A DNA stretch of 64,000 nucleotides from Paenibacillus sp. FSL R5-0623 (GTDB taxonomy: Bacteria; Bacillota; Bacilli; Paenibacillales; Paenibacillaceae): assembly GCF_037974265.1 (NCBI RefSeq), contig NZ_CP150233.1, positions 2,852,001 to 2,916,000 of the forward strand, in the 5' to 3' direction. A program made the translations under genes and the position numbers. Below, in pieces: positions 56,268 through 64,000 of the stretch (its first letter is position 1; each line of letters opens with the position of its first letter). The notes beneath the pieces are model-generated. The model was not told the origin of the DNA. It did no database searches and saw only the letters and a list, made by a program, of their open reading frames with translations.

Positions 56268-56303
56268 AGAAGCCCTGATCAGTATGGATCAGGGCTTCTT
56301 TTT
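56268..56303 (+). terminator. Rho-independent terminator after the BcrAB-like genes
   Basis: A perfect 13-base stem, AGAAGCCCTGATC (56268-56280) with GATCAGGGCTTCT (56287-56299), a 6-base loop and a T-run. It closes the regulator/transporter unit. Confidence 0.93.
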
Positions 56304-56431
56304 CAATGATCAGGTTAACCCGTAGTTACGGTTGGCCTTTTTTGTTCTCGTTTTACGATAGGGGAAGCTGGGTTAAAAAGCATAACGTCCACTGCCTGTT
56401 CCCCAATATCACTTAATGATATATACTTACC

Positions 56432-56440
56432 TGATATAAT
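56432..56440 (+). promoter_or_regulatory. extended -10 promoter of the siderophore uptake operon
   Basis: TGATATAAT is a perfect extended -10 (TGnTATAAT). No good -35 is seen at the usual distance, which extended -10 promoters can do without. The start point, near 56447, falls inside the adjacent Fur box, so iron-loaded Fur would block initiation. Confidence 0.65.
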
Positions 56441-56441
56441 A

Positions 56442-56462
56442 TGATATTGATAATCAATATCA
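56442..56462 (+). promoter_or_regulatory. Fur box
   Basis: A 21-base inverted repeat, perfect apart from the centre base: half-site TGATATTGAT, centre A, then ATCAATATCA. Its inner 19 bases match the Fur consensus GATAATGATAATCATTATC at 17 positions. It lies directly after the -10 element and 51 bases before the start codon, upstream of a siderophore uptake operon. Confidence 0.9.
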
Positions 56463-56513
56463 ATTATTGAGTGATGTATACATTGGAAAAAGTGAAACGA
56501 GGAGTGCGGGTAG

Positions 56514-58481
56514 ATGCAAGAGGAAGAAGCAAGGCAGGGATTTACACCAGAGATGATTGATATGATGGCCAGTATCTGGACACGTTCGATCATTACATTA
56601 ATAGATGTACGCTTTCAGAATGTAGCATCACAATACCCGTTGGAGCACTATAAAATGCCTAGTAGCATGTTTATCTATGCATATGGGGGAGAAGCGCAAA
56701 TTCAACTGAATGAGACCACATTTGGAATGGAACGCTTCGGTTTAGTTCACGGTGGGAAGGGGAGCCTCCTCAGTATTACGCCTAAAGAGGAGATGGTGAA
56801 GACCTTTATGGTTTTTTATAGAGCAGAATCACCTCTCTTTTTCAAGAAACATCTGCAGCAATTACTGGAGCAAGTAAATCCATTTGTGCAACAGTTTGGT
56901 TATACGCCAAGTAATCCCATCTTGCTACGTGATTGGTTCCAACGGATGATGAATGGCTGGAAACGTGGCAAGGCGATGGATCAGCTACAGGCCAAAAGTT
57001 TTTTATATCAATTGATTCATGAGGTGTACAGGGATTTGGAGGGTGGTGAGATTCGGTATCTCCAGCCAGATCCAGCTTGTTCTGCCAAGATATATCTCGA
57101 TAAACATTACAGGGAGCCGATTATGTTCCAACAAATTGCCAATATGTTTGGGATCAGTGGTGGACAATTGACGCGGTTGTTCAAAAAAAGGGAAGGGATG
57201 AACTTACAGGAGTATCTCATTCAGAGAAGGATTGAAGCTGCCTGTCATGACTTGAAACATACAGAAGCGACGGTTAAAGAAATCGCAACAGGAGCTGGTT
57301 TCACAGATGAGAAAAACTTGTTCCGAATGTTTAAGAAGCATTACAAGATGACACCAAGTGATTATCGGAAAATAAACGCACTATCCATGCAGGTTGACGG
57401 TATTGATAATGATTCTCATCTCCCTTACGATGAGAGGGAACTAGCAAGTCTAGTCAAGTCTTATAGAGATGGGGAATCAACGATGTTTGGAACATTAAGA
57501 AATAAAGAAATGATTTTGGCGGCGGCGATAAGCATGATGCTCTTATTGACGGCATGTACGTCGGGGACGCCAGCGAATAATGGGGGAACGGCAAATACAA
57601 CACCTGCGCAGACACAGCAGGCGACACAACAAGAAGGGTCGGAGACAAAAGCTTCAGAAGCAGTCTCGCAGACCAGAACGATATCCACAGTTAAGGGTGA
57701 TGTTGAGGTACCTAACAACCCTCAGCGAGTTGTAGTTGATTATTTGGTTGGTGATGTGGTGGCCCTAGGTGTAACTCCTTTAGGTGTGGCTAGAGCTGCA
57801 CGGGGAGAGACAGAGCCTGTTTATGCTAACCAGATTACAGACTCCATAAAAGTAGCCATGGAGCCGGAAGATATCATGACGCTTGAGCCTGATCTTATCA
57901 TTTTGGCATGGAGCGATGAGTCGTATGATGATTTATCCAAAATTGCCCCGACCATTTATGTTCCCTATGGTGATATGACTACAGAAGAGCGGGTACAATT
58001 TATTAGCGATGTTTTGAACAAACAGGAAGAGGCTAAGGATGTTTTGAATGCTTATACCGGAAAAATCGAAGAAGCAAAGCTAGCCTTTCAGAATGCGGGC
58101 CTATCCGATGTAACGATTACGGTTGGAGAATTCAGTGATAAAAGTAACTACATAGCTGGAGCCAAGCATGCCGTTGGCGAGCTTGTTTACGATGAACTTC
58201 AATTACAGGCACCATCAAAAGTCCAAACGGATATTATCGACGCAGATAAATATTGGGGAGATGTCTCCATGGAAGTATTACCCGCTTACTCTGGGGATTA
58301 TATGATCTTCTTAGGAGATGGGAACGTTGCTTCTGATAATGCAGTGTGGAACTCCATACCTGCTGTGCAACATGATCGGATCGTAAAGGTGGATTCTTCG
58401 CTATCTTGGTCTACGGACGTAATGACTTCCAGTGCATTGATTGATTATATTGTTAGTCAATTGCTGGCATTAGCTAAATAA
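56514..58481 (+). CDS. AraC-family regulator fused to a ferric-siderophore-binding lipoprotein-like domain
   Basis: A 655-residue composite. Residues about 1-150 resemble an AraC cupin-like sensor; about 185-285 is a two-HTH AraC DNA-binding domain (IANMFGISGGQLTRLF, IATGAGFTDEKNLFRMFKK). Residues 324-348 read like a complete lipoprotein signal peptide (MFGTLRNKEMIL, a hydrophobic stretch, lipobox LLTAC with Cys348). Residues about 380-655 are a FhuD/FecB-type metal-siderophore binding domain. Either the regulator is tethered to the membrane with its binding domain outside, or an internal start at 57483 (GGGGA seven bases upstream) also makes a free 332-residue binding lipoprotein. Btr of Bacillus subtilis is an AraC/siderophore-binding fusion but cytosolic. 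The ATG at 56514 follows GAGGAG. Two FecCD permeases follow; no ATPase gene is present, so a shared ATPase is likely. Confidence 0.88.
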   Translation: MQEEEARQGFTPEMIDMMASIWTRSIITLIDVRFQNVASQYPLEHYKMPSSMFIYAYGGEAQIQLNETTFGMERFGLVHGGKGSLLSITPKEEMVKTFMVFYRAESPLFFKKHLQQLLEQVNPFVQQFGYTPSNPILLRDWFQRMMNGWKRGKAMDQLQAKSFLYQLIHEVYRDLEGGEIRYLQPDPACSAKIYLDKHYREPIMFQQIANMFGISGGQLTRLFKKREGMNLQEYLIQRRIEAACHDLKHTEATVKEIATGAGFTDEKNLFRMFKKHYKMTPSDYRKINALSMQVDGIDNDSHLPYDERELASLVKSYRDGESTMFGTLRNKEMILAAAISMMLLLTACTSGTPANNGGTANTTPAQTQQATQQEGSETKASEAVSQTRTISTVKGDVEVPNNPQRVVVDYLVGDVVALGVTPLGVARAARGETEPVYANQITDSIKVAMEPEDIMTLEPDLIILAWSDESYDDLSKIAPTIYVPYGDMTTEERVQFISDVLNKQEEAKDVLNAYTGKIEEAKLAFQNAGLSDVTITVGEFSDKSNYIAGAKHAVGELVYDELQLQAPSKVQTDIIDADKYWGDVSMEVLPAYSGDYMIFLGDGNVASDNAVWNSIPAVQHDRIVKVDSSLSWSTDVMTSSALIDYIVSQLLALAK

Positions 58482-58598
58482 GAGTTGGAACGAAGTTTTA
58501 ATTGAGAACTCCAAATTTTCAAACATGACCAGTCGAATTTATGGACGTTAATATCCATATGCGTTTGGATTGTAAATAGGTGATGAAAGGGAAACGAG

Positions 58599-59624
58599 AT
58601 GAAAAGCAGGCCTGAACAAAAACGCCGTGGGGCGATGAACTTCACCATGTACATGCTAGTAGGGCTTGGATTAACGGTTCTCATGTCGGCGGCATCCATT
58701 ATGTTTGGTGCTGCTGATATGAGGTTAGCAACGGTATGGGAGGCTATTTTCCGATTTGATCCAATGCGCACTGAACATCAAATTATTCAAACCATGCGTC
58801 TTCCGCGTACCGTAGCTGATCTGATCGTTGGGTGCAGCCTTGCGGTATGTGGCGCTATCATGCAGGGGACGACGCGCAACCCGCTGGCCGACTCCGGGCT
58901 TATGGGAATTAGCTCTGGCGCAGCATTTGCAATTGCACTATGCCTGGCCTTTCTGCCAGGTTATTCGTATTGGCAGATGATGTTGTTCGCTTGTCTGGGA
59001 GCAGCGATCGCCACCGGTATGACTTACTTTACCGCGTCACTGGGAAATCGCGGAATGACACCTCAGAGGCTTGTGCTGGCAGGTCTGTCCATTTCAATGT
59101 TGTTTGGGGCACTCAGTCAGTATTTGGCGATCAATTATAACCTGGGTCGAGCATTGACATTCTGGACGGCGGGTAGTACAGCGGGGGTTAAGTGGGGGGA
59201 ATTGCTGATTATCTCACCGCTCTTTGTTGGTGGAATACTGCTTGCTCTGGCGCTAGCCCCTTCCGTTACACTGCTCAGTTTGGGAGATGATGTGGCAAGT
59301 GGACTCGGCATTCGTAGCGGATTGGTCAAGATTTTATCGACAATTATTGTACTTGTGCTGACTGGATTGGCTGTTGTTGTGGTTGGCCCGGTTGGTTTTG
59401 TGGGTCTGATCACCCCGCATATTGTGCGATATATGGTAGGTGTCGACTATCGATTCATTATTCCGGCAGCTGCGTTATATGGTGCGTTGCTAACCGTATC
59501 GGCCGATTTGGCTGGACGTTTGATCAATAAACCGTTCGAAACGCCGATTGCCATTATATTTTCTATCATTGGTGTACCGTACTTTCTCTTCTTGGCTCGA
59601 AGACAAAGGAGGGAATACGAATGA
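58599..59624 (+). CDS. FecCD-family iron-siderophore ABC permease
   Basis: A 341-residue membrane protein with about nine or ten hydrophobic helices. Family segments are clear: LPRTVADLIVG, CGAIMQGTTRNPLADSGLMG, and GPVGFVGLITPHIVRYMVG, the loop that contacts the ATPase. AAAGGGA lies before the ATG. A 117-base gap follows the binding-protein gene and holds no terminator, so it should be in the same Fur-controlled unit. Its 3' end overlaps the next permease gene by ATGA. The pair would form the heterodimeric membrane channel for ferric siderophore import. The closest functional analogues are the YfiZ/YfhA-type permeases; the exact siderophore is unknown. Confidence 0.92.
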   Translation: MKSRPEQKRRGAMNFTMYMLVGLGLTVLMSAASIMFGAADMRLATVWEAIFRFDPMRTEHQIIQTMRLPRTVADLIVGCSLAVCGAIMQGTTRNPLADSGLMGISSGAAFAIALCLAFLPGYSYWQMMLFACLGAAIATGMTYFTASLGNRGMTPQRLVLAGLSISMLFGALSQYLAINYNLGRALTFWTAGSTAGVKWGELLIISPLFVGGILLALALAPSVTLLSLGDDVASGLGIRSGLVKILSTIIVLVLTGLAVVVVGPVGFVGLITPHIVRYMVGVDYRFIIPAAALYGALLTVSADLAGRLINKPFETPIAIIFSIIGVPYFLFLARRQRREYE

Positions 59625-60634
59625 CCAAACGGCGTTATACGGTGAAACGAGGTATTATCATCAATGTAGTGCTTATGGTGCTCATCCTTGTGTTAGCTAT
59701 CATTAGCATGAATTCTGGCAAGATGAATCTTTCACCGCTAGAAGTGCTGAACGTTCTCATAGGAAACGGTACCGATAAGCAAAATCTGATTGTGTTCGAT
59801 TTTCGTTTGCCACGAATTGTACTTTCGATCTTGGTAGGTCTGGGAATGGGAGCGGCCGGGGTCGTGATGCAGAGTTTGCTGCGCAATGACATGGCTAGTC
59901 CGGGGACACTGGGGATTAGTTCGGGATCGGGTTTGTTTGTCCTGTTCTTCGTTGTATTCATTGCATCCACAGGAAAGAGTTCCTTCATTGCTCTGCCTCT
60001 GTTGGCTTTTGTTGGCGGACTATTGGCGGCGGGGTTGATCTTCTTATTATCGTATCGCCGCGGACGAGACATCTCACCAATCGGTTTGATCTTGACCGGG
60101 GTCGCGCTAGGAAGCGGATATGGGGCGCTGACGACCTTCTTGACACTCAAGCTGGATGATTCGCAGATGAACTTCATGCTGTATTGGCTGGCTGGGAGTT
60201 TATGGGGCGATGATTGGGGCTATATTTCCATACTGACACCATGGGTCTTGATCTTACTCGGCTATATTTTTTACAAGGCTCGCATACTGAATGCTCTCCA
60301 TCTGGGTAATCAGACAGCACAGGGGCTTGGTGTTTCCGTGAAACGGCAGTTTTTGGGGTTGTCAATCGCTGCTGTTGCTTTATCCTCTGGAAGTGTGGCC
60401 GTGGGGGGAAGCTTCTTTTTCGTTGGTTTGATCGCTCCGCATATGGCGAGAAAACTGGTCGGTCCCGATCACAAATTGCTCATTCCGGCTGCCAGCTTGG
60501 CAGGGGGACTAGTCGTGGTGTTGGCTGACACGATTACGCGTACGGTTAGCCTCGTAGGAGATGTGCCGACAGGAATCGTCATTACAGTTATAAGTGTTCC
60601 ATATTTTCTTTATTTGCTAGCAAAAGCTAAATAA
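59621..60634 (+). CDS. FecCD-family iron-siderophore ABC permease, second subunit
   Basis: A 337-residue polytopic membrane protein with the family landmarks FDFRLPRIVLSILVG, GVVMQSLLRNDMASPGTLG and FFFVGLIAPHMARKLVG. It starts at an ATG that overlaps the stop of the first permease (ATGA) with GGAGGG upstream, so the subunits are made together. It pairs with the first permease in siderophore import. The operon ends here without an ATPase, as in Bacillus systems that borrow one shared ATPase. Confidence 0.92.
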   Translation: MTKRRYTVKRGIIINVVLMVLILVLAIISMNSGKMNLSPLEVLNVLIGNGTDKQNLIVFDFRLPRIVLSILVGLGMGAAGVVMQSLLRNDMASPGTLGISSGSGLFVLFFVVFIASTGKSSFIALPLLAFVGGLLAAGLIFLLSYRRGRDISPIGLILTGVALGSGYGALTTFLTLKLDDSQMNFMLYWLAGSLWGDDWGYISILTPWVLILLGYIFYKARILNALHLGNQTAQGLGVSVKRQFLGLSIAAVALSSGSVAVGGSFFFVGLIAPHMARKLVGPDHKLLIPAASLAGGLVVVLADTITRTVSLVGDVPTGIVITVISVPYFLYLLAKAK

Positions 60635-60776
60635 CACAATTAATGATATGATCTGAATATTTTGTGGAAAACGGGTTGGTAGGACTGTGCGTTGCGTTTT
60701 AAGCAGAATGCACGATATGAAGTTCAACGATCGAAGCTACCCTACATTACCGTATGCTTCTTAATCAAAGCATAAA

Positions 60777-60816
60777 AAAAAGATGCCAACACGAGGATTC
60801 GTATTGGCATCTTTTG
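60777..60816. terminator. bidirectional terminator between permease operon and LuxR gene
   Basis: Arms AAAAGATGCCAA and TTGGCATCTTTT, extended by CGA/TCG after a 2-base bulge on each side, flanked by A- and T-runs. It lies in the 236-base gap between convergent genes and can stop transcription from both sides. The rest of the gap shows nothing recognisable. Confidence 0.88.
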
Positions 60817-60870
60817 ATTTTTCTCAATTGATAGTCAAGTTGAAGTTGATACTGGGAAATTACTCAGGAT

Positions 60871-62007
60871 TTATATGGCAGGCTCATCCGACAGCTGAAA
60901 ACGGGAAACGAAATACCAGATGAGCTCGCGACGTGAGGATACCTTGGTTTTGACGAAAATGGATTTTAAATGATCCTGAACCGTGTAGACGGAAATATGC
61001 ATCGCAGCAGCAATTTCTTTGGATGAATAGCTGCGGAGCACATATCCGAGCAGTTCCCGCTCTCTACTGGATAATCCATGGCTTTCAGCGAGCAAGGGCA
61101 GCAAATCCTGCGGCATTGCCTGCTCCAGGCGGATAGCAATCTGATCCGGTCCCGTAAGCTGTTGCATGAGACTGGCATGAAGTATGAGGTAACGCCCATC
61201 CGGGAGTTGGATGCAAACTTTGGATGGTGAGTCGTGAGCGATCTGAGTGTCGTGAGCACGTTCTGCCTGATACTTGCGCTGCAAGTGGGAACTCACTGCA
61301 CGTACCGGACGGGGCAGAACATCCGGCCCTACATGTTCCAGCATGCGCAATTGGGACAGCCAATATTGAGCCGGGGCGTTCAGCGATAAGAGCTGGAACG
61401 TGTCTGAGGTGATCAAAATTCCGGGTTCCTCGGGACTTCCGCTCGTGATCTCATCCACAAGTGTCAGGCTCGTGGACCGCAGCATCGATGCAATAGAAGC
61501 GGTCCAGGACTGAATCATCAACCGCTCCTCCTCTGTAAAGATAGCACTTTCTTTCTTACGATATAGGGTCAGATATCCCCAGCAAGCGTCTCCACTGACC
61601 AATACAGCGCGCAATTCATCACCGAAACCCGCTGGCTGAAGAATGTTGATATAACGTGGACTTTGTTCAGGCTGTGCGTTCATGGACGTATGTAGTGTAG
61701 CTGTATGTTTACCGCTACGAATTAATTCAGCGTATTTATGTATATCTTCTTCCATGTATTCATTGATGAATAACCGATCATGAATGACTTCAATGCCATC
61801 TTCTGTCACAGCTCCTGTGGAGAGAAGAGTCAGAGGATCAACGGTAGTGAAACAGTATGCGTCGTAAGTTACAACCCTATGGATCTGCTTGAGAACAGCT
61901 TCCCGATAGGTACGTGAGGTCCAGGTTCCTTTTTCAAGAGAAGTGATAAGTCTGTGGTTCCGATCAATACGTGATGTCAACAAGGGTACTCCTCTCTCTG
62001 TGCGCAT
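60871..62007 (-). CDS. LuxR-type transcriptional regulator with central GAF-like region
   Basis: About 378 residues. The C-terminal 60 or so form a LuxR/GerE helix-turn-helix (GLSSRERELLGYVLRSYSSKEIAAAMHISVYTVQDHLKSI is the region, key residues SxRE, SKEIA, TVxDHLK). The middle has a GAF-like end (GYLTLYRK, FTEEERLMIQSWTASIASML), suggesting a small-molecule sensor; the ligand is unknown. The frame is open to an ATG at 62118, but that would overlap the divergent methyltransferase start and precede the mapped promoter, so ATG 62007 is preferred; its ribosome site is weak. It probably controls the divergent methyltransferase operon, by position. Confidence 0.8.
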   Translation of the reverse strand: MRTERGVPLLTSRIDRNHRLITSLEKGTWTSRTYREAVLKQIHRVVTYDAYCFTTVDPLTLLSTGAVTEDGIEVIHDRLFINEYMEEDIHKYAELIRSGKHTATLHTSMNAQPEQSPRYINILQPAGFGDELRAVLVSGDACWGYLTLYRKKESAIFTEEERLMIQSWTASIASMLRSTSLTLVDEITSGSPEEPGILITSDTFQLLSLNAPAQYWLSQLRMLEHVGPDVLPRPVRAVSSHLQRKYQAERAHDTQIAHDSPSKVCIQLPDGRYLILHASLMQQLTGPDQIAIRLEQAMPQDLLPLLAESHGLSSRERELLGYVLRSYSSKEIAAAMHISVYTVQDHLKSIFVKTKVSSRRELIWYFVSRFQLSDEPAI

Positions 62008-62024
62008 ATCCCAATGTTCTGGGA

Positions 62025-62052
62025 TTGTAGGCTCGCCGTATCCTTCTATAAT
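62025..62052 (+). promoter_or_regulatory. probable promoter of the methyltransferase operon
   Basis: TTGTAG (62025-62030), 16 bases, TATAAT (62047-62052). Its -10 coincides with the -10 of a minus-strand promoter. Transcription would start near 62059, about 50 bases before the ATG. Confidence 0.6.
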
Positions 62053-62076
62053 GAAATTAGACGAACAACGAGTCAA
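62048..62076 (-). promoter_or_regulatory. probable promoter of the LuxR-type regulator gene
   Basis: On the minus strand, TTGACT (62076-62071), 17 bases, CATTAT (62053-62048). The start point near 62041 would lie about 34 bases before the preferred ATG at 62007 and excludes the longer start at 62118. Confidence 0.55.
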
Positions 62077-62109
62077 GTCTAACTTCAATTCAAGAGGAGT
62101 GCGGTGCCC

Positions 62110-62817
62110 ATGAATCACAATCCATTACCGATGAGCTGGGAAACAGCAGATGTTCATCGTTACGAACAATCGATAGCCCTGAAAATTCCGGGTTATTCTC
62201 ATATGCATGATCTAATGGAACGGCTGCTTTCAGCATCTTTTGCGGATAACAACGATATTCATATCCTTGTTGCCGGAGCGGGAGGGGGAAAAGAGATTGC
62301 TCTGCTCGGATCACGTCATGCCGGTTGGACACTGACTGGAATAGATCCTTCACAGCCCATGCTGCAACTTGCTGAGAAACGAGTCGCGGAAGCAGGCATC
62401 GGTTCCAGAGTGAAGCTGCAACCTGTCACGGTTGAAGAATTGCCGGAGGACATTGTATATGATGGGGCGACAAGCATGCTCATGTTACATTTCCTTCAGG
62501 GGATGGAGGCCAAGAGAACGTTTCTTACTAGCCTCGCATCGAGACTTAAACCGGGTGCACCACTGATCATTGCGGCTGTAAATGCTGATCTTCGTTCACC
62601 TGCACATCCAACTATGATGCAAGCTTGGAAGGATCACATGTTGAGTGTGGGCGTCCTTCCTGAAGAGTGGGAGCGTTTTGCTGCTTCCCTGGGCCGTGAA
62701 TCCGATCCAATATCCTCTGAAGAGATGACTCAGCTACTGACCGAATGCGGTTTCTCACATATTACACGTTACTTCGGGGCGTTCTGGGTGGAGGGGTATT
62801 ATGCAATTCGAAACTAA
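62110..62817 (+). CDS. class I SAM-dependent methyltransferase
   Basis: A 235-residue protein. Motif I, ILVAGAGGGKEIALLG, is the SAM-binding glycine loop; the acidic residue after strand 2 is in LTGIDPSQPML; a later hydrophobic strand is GATSMLMLHFL. The ATG at 62110 follows GAGGAG by ten bases; a GTG at 62104 would be four bases away. It is divergent from the LuxR gene and overlaps the next gene by 17 bases, so it is coupled to it. The substrate is unknown. Small-molecule methylation is more likely than RNA or protein, judging only from the short, single-domain form. Confidence 0.85.
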   Translation: MNHNPLPMSWETADVHRYEQSIALKIPGYSHMHDLMERLLSASFADNNDIHILVAGAGGGKEIALLGSRHAGWTLTGIDPSQPMLQLAEKRVAEAGIGSRVKLQPVTVEELPEDIVYDGATSMLMLHFLQGMEAKRTFLTSLASRLKPGAPLIIAAVNADLRSPAHPTMMQAWKDHMLSVGVLPEEWERFAASLGRESDPISSEEMTQLLTECGFSHITRYFGAFWVEGYYAIRN

Positions 62818-63898
62818 CGTGAAACCTATGAAAGATCAGATCTGGGTGGTTGGCGGTTATGGTCAAGTGGGGCAGATGATATGTACTCAACTGGGGAAAT
62901 TGTTCCCGGGTAAAGTATGGGCTGCGGGTACACGCATGAACCGTGCGGAAGAATTCAGCAGGTCTACTGGTGGTGCTGTGCTGCCACTTCAACTGGATGT
63001 AACACGACCTGTAGAGCCATCCATGTTAAGGCCTGTGAAGCTGGTCATTATGTGTGTGGATCAGAGCGATACCCGGTTTGTTGAAGCCTGCGCACAAGCC
63101 GGAGCCGATTATATTGATATTTCTGCAAAATATGATTTTCTCGCCCAGGTTGAACAACTGCACACCAAAATGCAACGTTCCCAATCGACCGCGATCCTCA
63201 GCGTTGGCTTATCACCCGGAGTGACTAATCTGCTTGTACGTGAAGCGACGTTGCATATGGATCAGGTGGAGGAAGCAGATATTACCGTAATGCTGGGACT
63301 TGGAGAGAAACACGGGAAAGCTGCCGTGGAGTGGACCGTTGATCAGATGAATGCCACCTACAAAGTGATGCAAAAGGGCAAACCTGCTGAGGTACAAAGT
63401 TTTGGAGATGGCAAAAGGATTGATTTTGGAGCAGAACTGGGGAACCGGAAGGCATACCGATTTAACTTTTCGGATCAGCATGTGGTTGCTCGGACGTTAC
63501 GTATTCCAACCGTATCTACCAGACTCTGTCTGGACTCCCGCTGGATTACAGGTTCCATGGCGCTTTCCAAAAGTATAGGATTGTTTTCCTTGCTCCGTAT
63601 CCCGTCTATTCGGAATGGAACAGTCAAGGCATTTGGCCTTATTCCCGGAGGAGAGCCAATGTATGCGGTCAAGGTCGATGCCGTAGGATGGGAAAAGGGT
63701 GAGCAAATCCTCGTCGAACAACTACTGGTTGGCGCAAAGGAAGCAGATGCAACGGCGGCCGTGGCAGCAGCGGTGGCGGAACGCGTGTATAAAACAGAGT
63801 TACCTCATGGTGTATTTCATATTGAACAGTGTCTCTCTTTGCAGGACATTCAGGATGCACTTCCTACGCCGCTAAGCGTGACGACCACGATTACCTGA
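62801..63898 (+). CDS. saccharopine-dehydrogenase-like NAD(P)-dependent oxidoreductase
   Basis: A 365-residue protein with an N-terminal Rossmann fold (IWVVGGYGQVGQMICTQLG), followed by MCVDQSDTRFVEACAQAGADYIDISAKYDF, a segment typical of the saccharopine dehydrogenase NAD(P)-binding family; key residues C and the YIDI strand. The ATG at 62801 lies inside the end of the methyltransferase gene with GGAGGGG five bases upstream, indicating coupled translation. The real substrate of such proteins is often not saccharopine; members also occur as enzymes of uncharacterised secondary pathways. Function beyond NAD(P)-dependent oxidoreductase is not assignable. Confidence 0.85.
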   Translation: MQFETNVKPMKDQIWVVGGYGQVGQMICTQLGKLFPGKVWAAGTRMNRAEEFSRSTGGAVLPLQLDVTRPVEPSMLRPVKLVIMCVDQSDTRFVEACAQAGADYIDISAKYDFLAQVEQLHTKMQRSQSTAILSVGLSPGVTNLLVREATLHMDQVEEADITVMLGLGEKHGKAAVEWTVDQMNATYKVMQKGKPAEVQSFGDGKRIDFGAELGNRKAYRFNFSDQHVVARTLRIPTVSTRLCLDSRWITGSMALSKSIGLFSLLRIPSIRNGTVKAFGLIPGGEPMYAVKVDAVGWEKGEQILVEQLLVGAKEADATAAVAAAVAERVYKTELPHGVFHIEQCLSLQDIQDALPTPLSVTTTIT

Positions 63899-63910
63899 GT
63901 TCATATTCTT

Positions 63911-63938
63911 TTGTTAGGACCCTCCGATCTGCTATGAT
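63911..63938 (+). promoter_or_regulatory. probable sigma-A promoter of the right-edge gene
   Basis: TTGTTA (63911-63916), 16 bases, TATGAT (63933-63938), followed by a short leader with GGAGGGAG before an ATG. Confidence 0.55.
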
Positions 63939-63972
63939 GGAACAATAATCATGGCATGAATGGAGGGAGATC

Positions 63973-64000
63973 ATGAACTGCGTTGCTGTATTACCTTATT
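63973..64000 (+). CDS. start of an unidentified gene (3' truncated by window)
   Basis: ATG at 63973 with GGAGGGA six bases upstream and a promoter at 63911-63938. Only nine residues (MNCVAVLPY) are visible, too few to identify. Confidence 0.6.

Noticed and set aside
62008..62118. Longer N-terminus of the LuxR-type regulator (ATG at 62118)
   Set aside because: It overlaps the divergent methyltransferase start and lies upstream of the predicted minus-strand promoter; the added residues show no domain character.
1..64000. tRNA, rRNA, CRISPR arrays, insertion sequences, prophage genes
   Set aside because: None seen: no cloverleaf-type or rRNA sequence, no regularly spaced repeats, no transposase or integrase frame.

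Overview
The window looks like part of a low-to-mid GC Gram-positive (Firmicutes) chromosome, most likely a Paenibacillus. Evidence: strong purine-rich ribosome binding sites, consensus sigma-A promoters, AraC-type regulators fused to siderophore-binding domains, and very large modular NRPS/PKS genes. Genus assignment is inference; no rRNA is present.

Layout: (1) 1-7865, the 3' end of a trans-AT polyketide synthase gene (KR-ACP-KS-KR-ACP-KS0-ACP-TE), which began before the window. (2) 7946-9181, a cytochrome P450 on the minus strand, convergent with the PKS and divergent from what follows. (3) 9404-52512, three giant collinear NRPS genes with 5, 2 and 5 modules (12 in all). (4) 52705-56179, a two-component system and an ABC transporter of the BacRS/BcrAB type. 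(5) 56442-60634, an iron-regulated siderophore uptake operon: Fur box, AraC/binding-protein fusion, two FecCD permeases. (6) 60871-62007, a LuxR-type regulator on the minus strand, divergent from a methyltransferase and a saccharopine-dehydrogenase-like gene (62110-63898). (7) The first 28 bases of a further gene at the right edge.

The central result is the NRPS system. Gene sizes (5277, 2609 and 6407 residues), domain order (starter A-PCP, then Cy-A for a thiazoline; E domains in modules 4, 7, 9 and 11; one terminal TE) and most adenylation codes match the bacitracin synthetases BacA, BacB and BacC. The adjacent bacRS-bcrAB-like genes match the bacitracin regulatory and immunity locus. Pockets read by eye predict Ile/Val-Cys(thiazoline)-Leu-D-Glu-Ile-Lys-D-X7-Ile-D-aromatic9-Thr-D-Asp-Asn. 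Bacitracin A has D-Orn at 7, D-Phe at 9 and His at 10. The product is therefore predicted to be a bacitracin-type lipid-pyrophosphate binder with a new ring composition: no basic residue at 7, Thr instead of His at 10, and possibly Tyr at 9.

Modules 7 and 9 share a gapless, nearly identical 1.7 kb tract, a sign of recent gene conversion. A perfect consensus promoter (9341-9369) precedes the first NRPS gene and a strong terminator (52519-52559) closes the third, so the three genes probably form one operon. The RR/kinase and transporter genes would sense and resist the peptide. The PKS and P450 may belong to a separate neighbouring cluster. The iron operon and the LuxR/methyltransferase block look like flanking genome.
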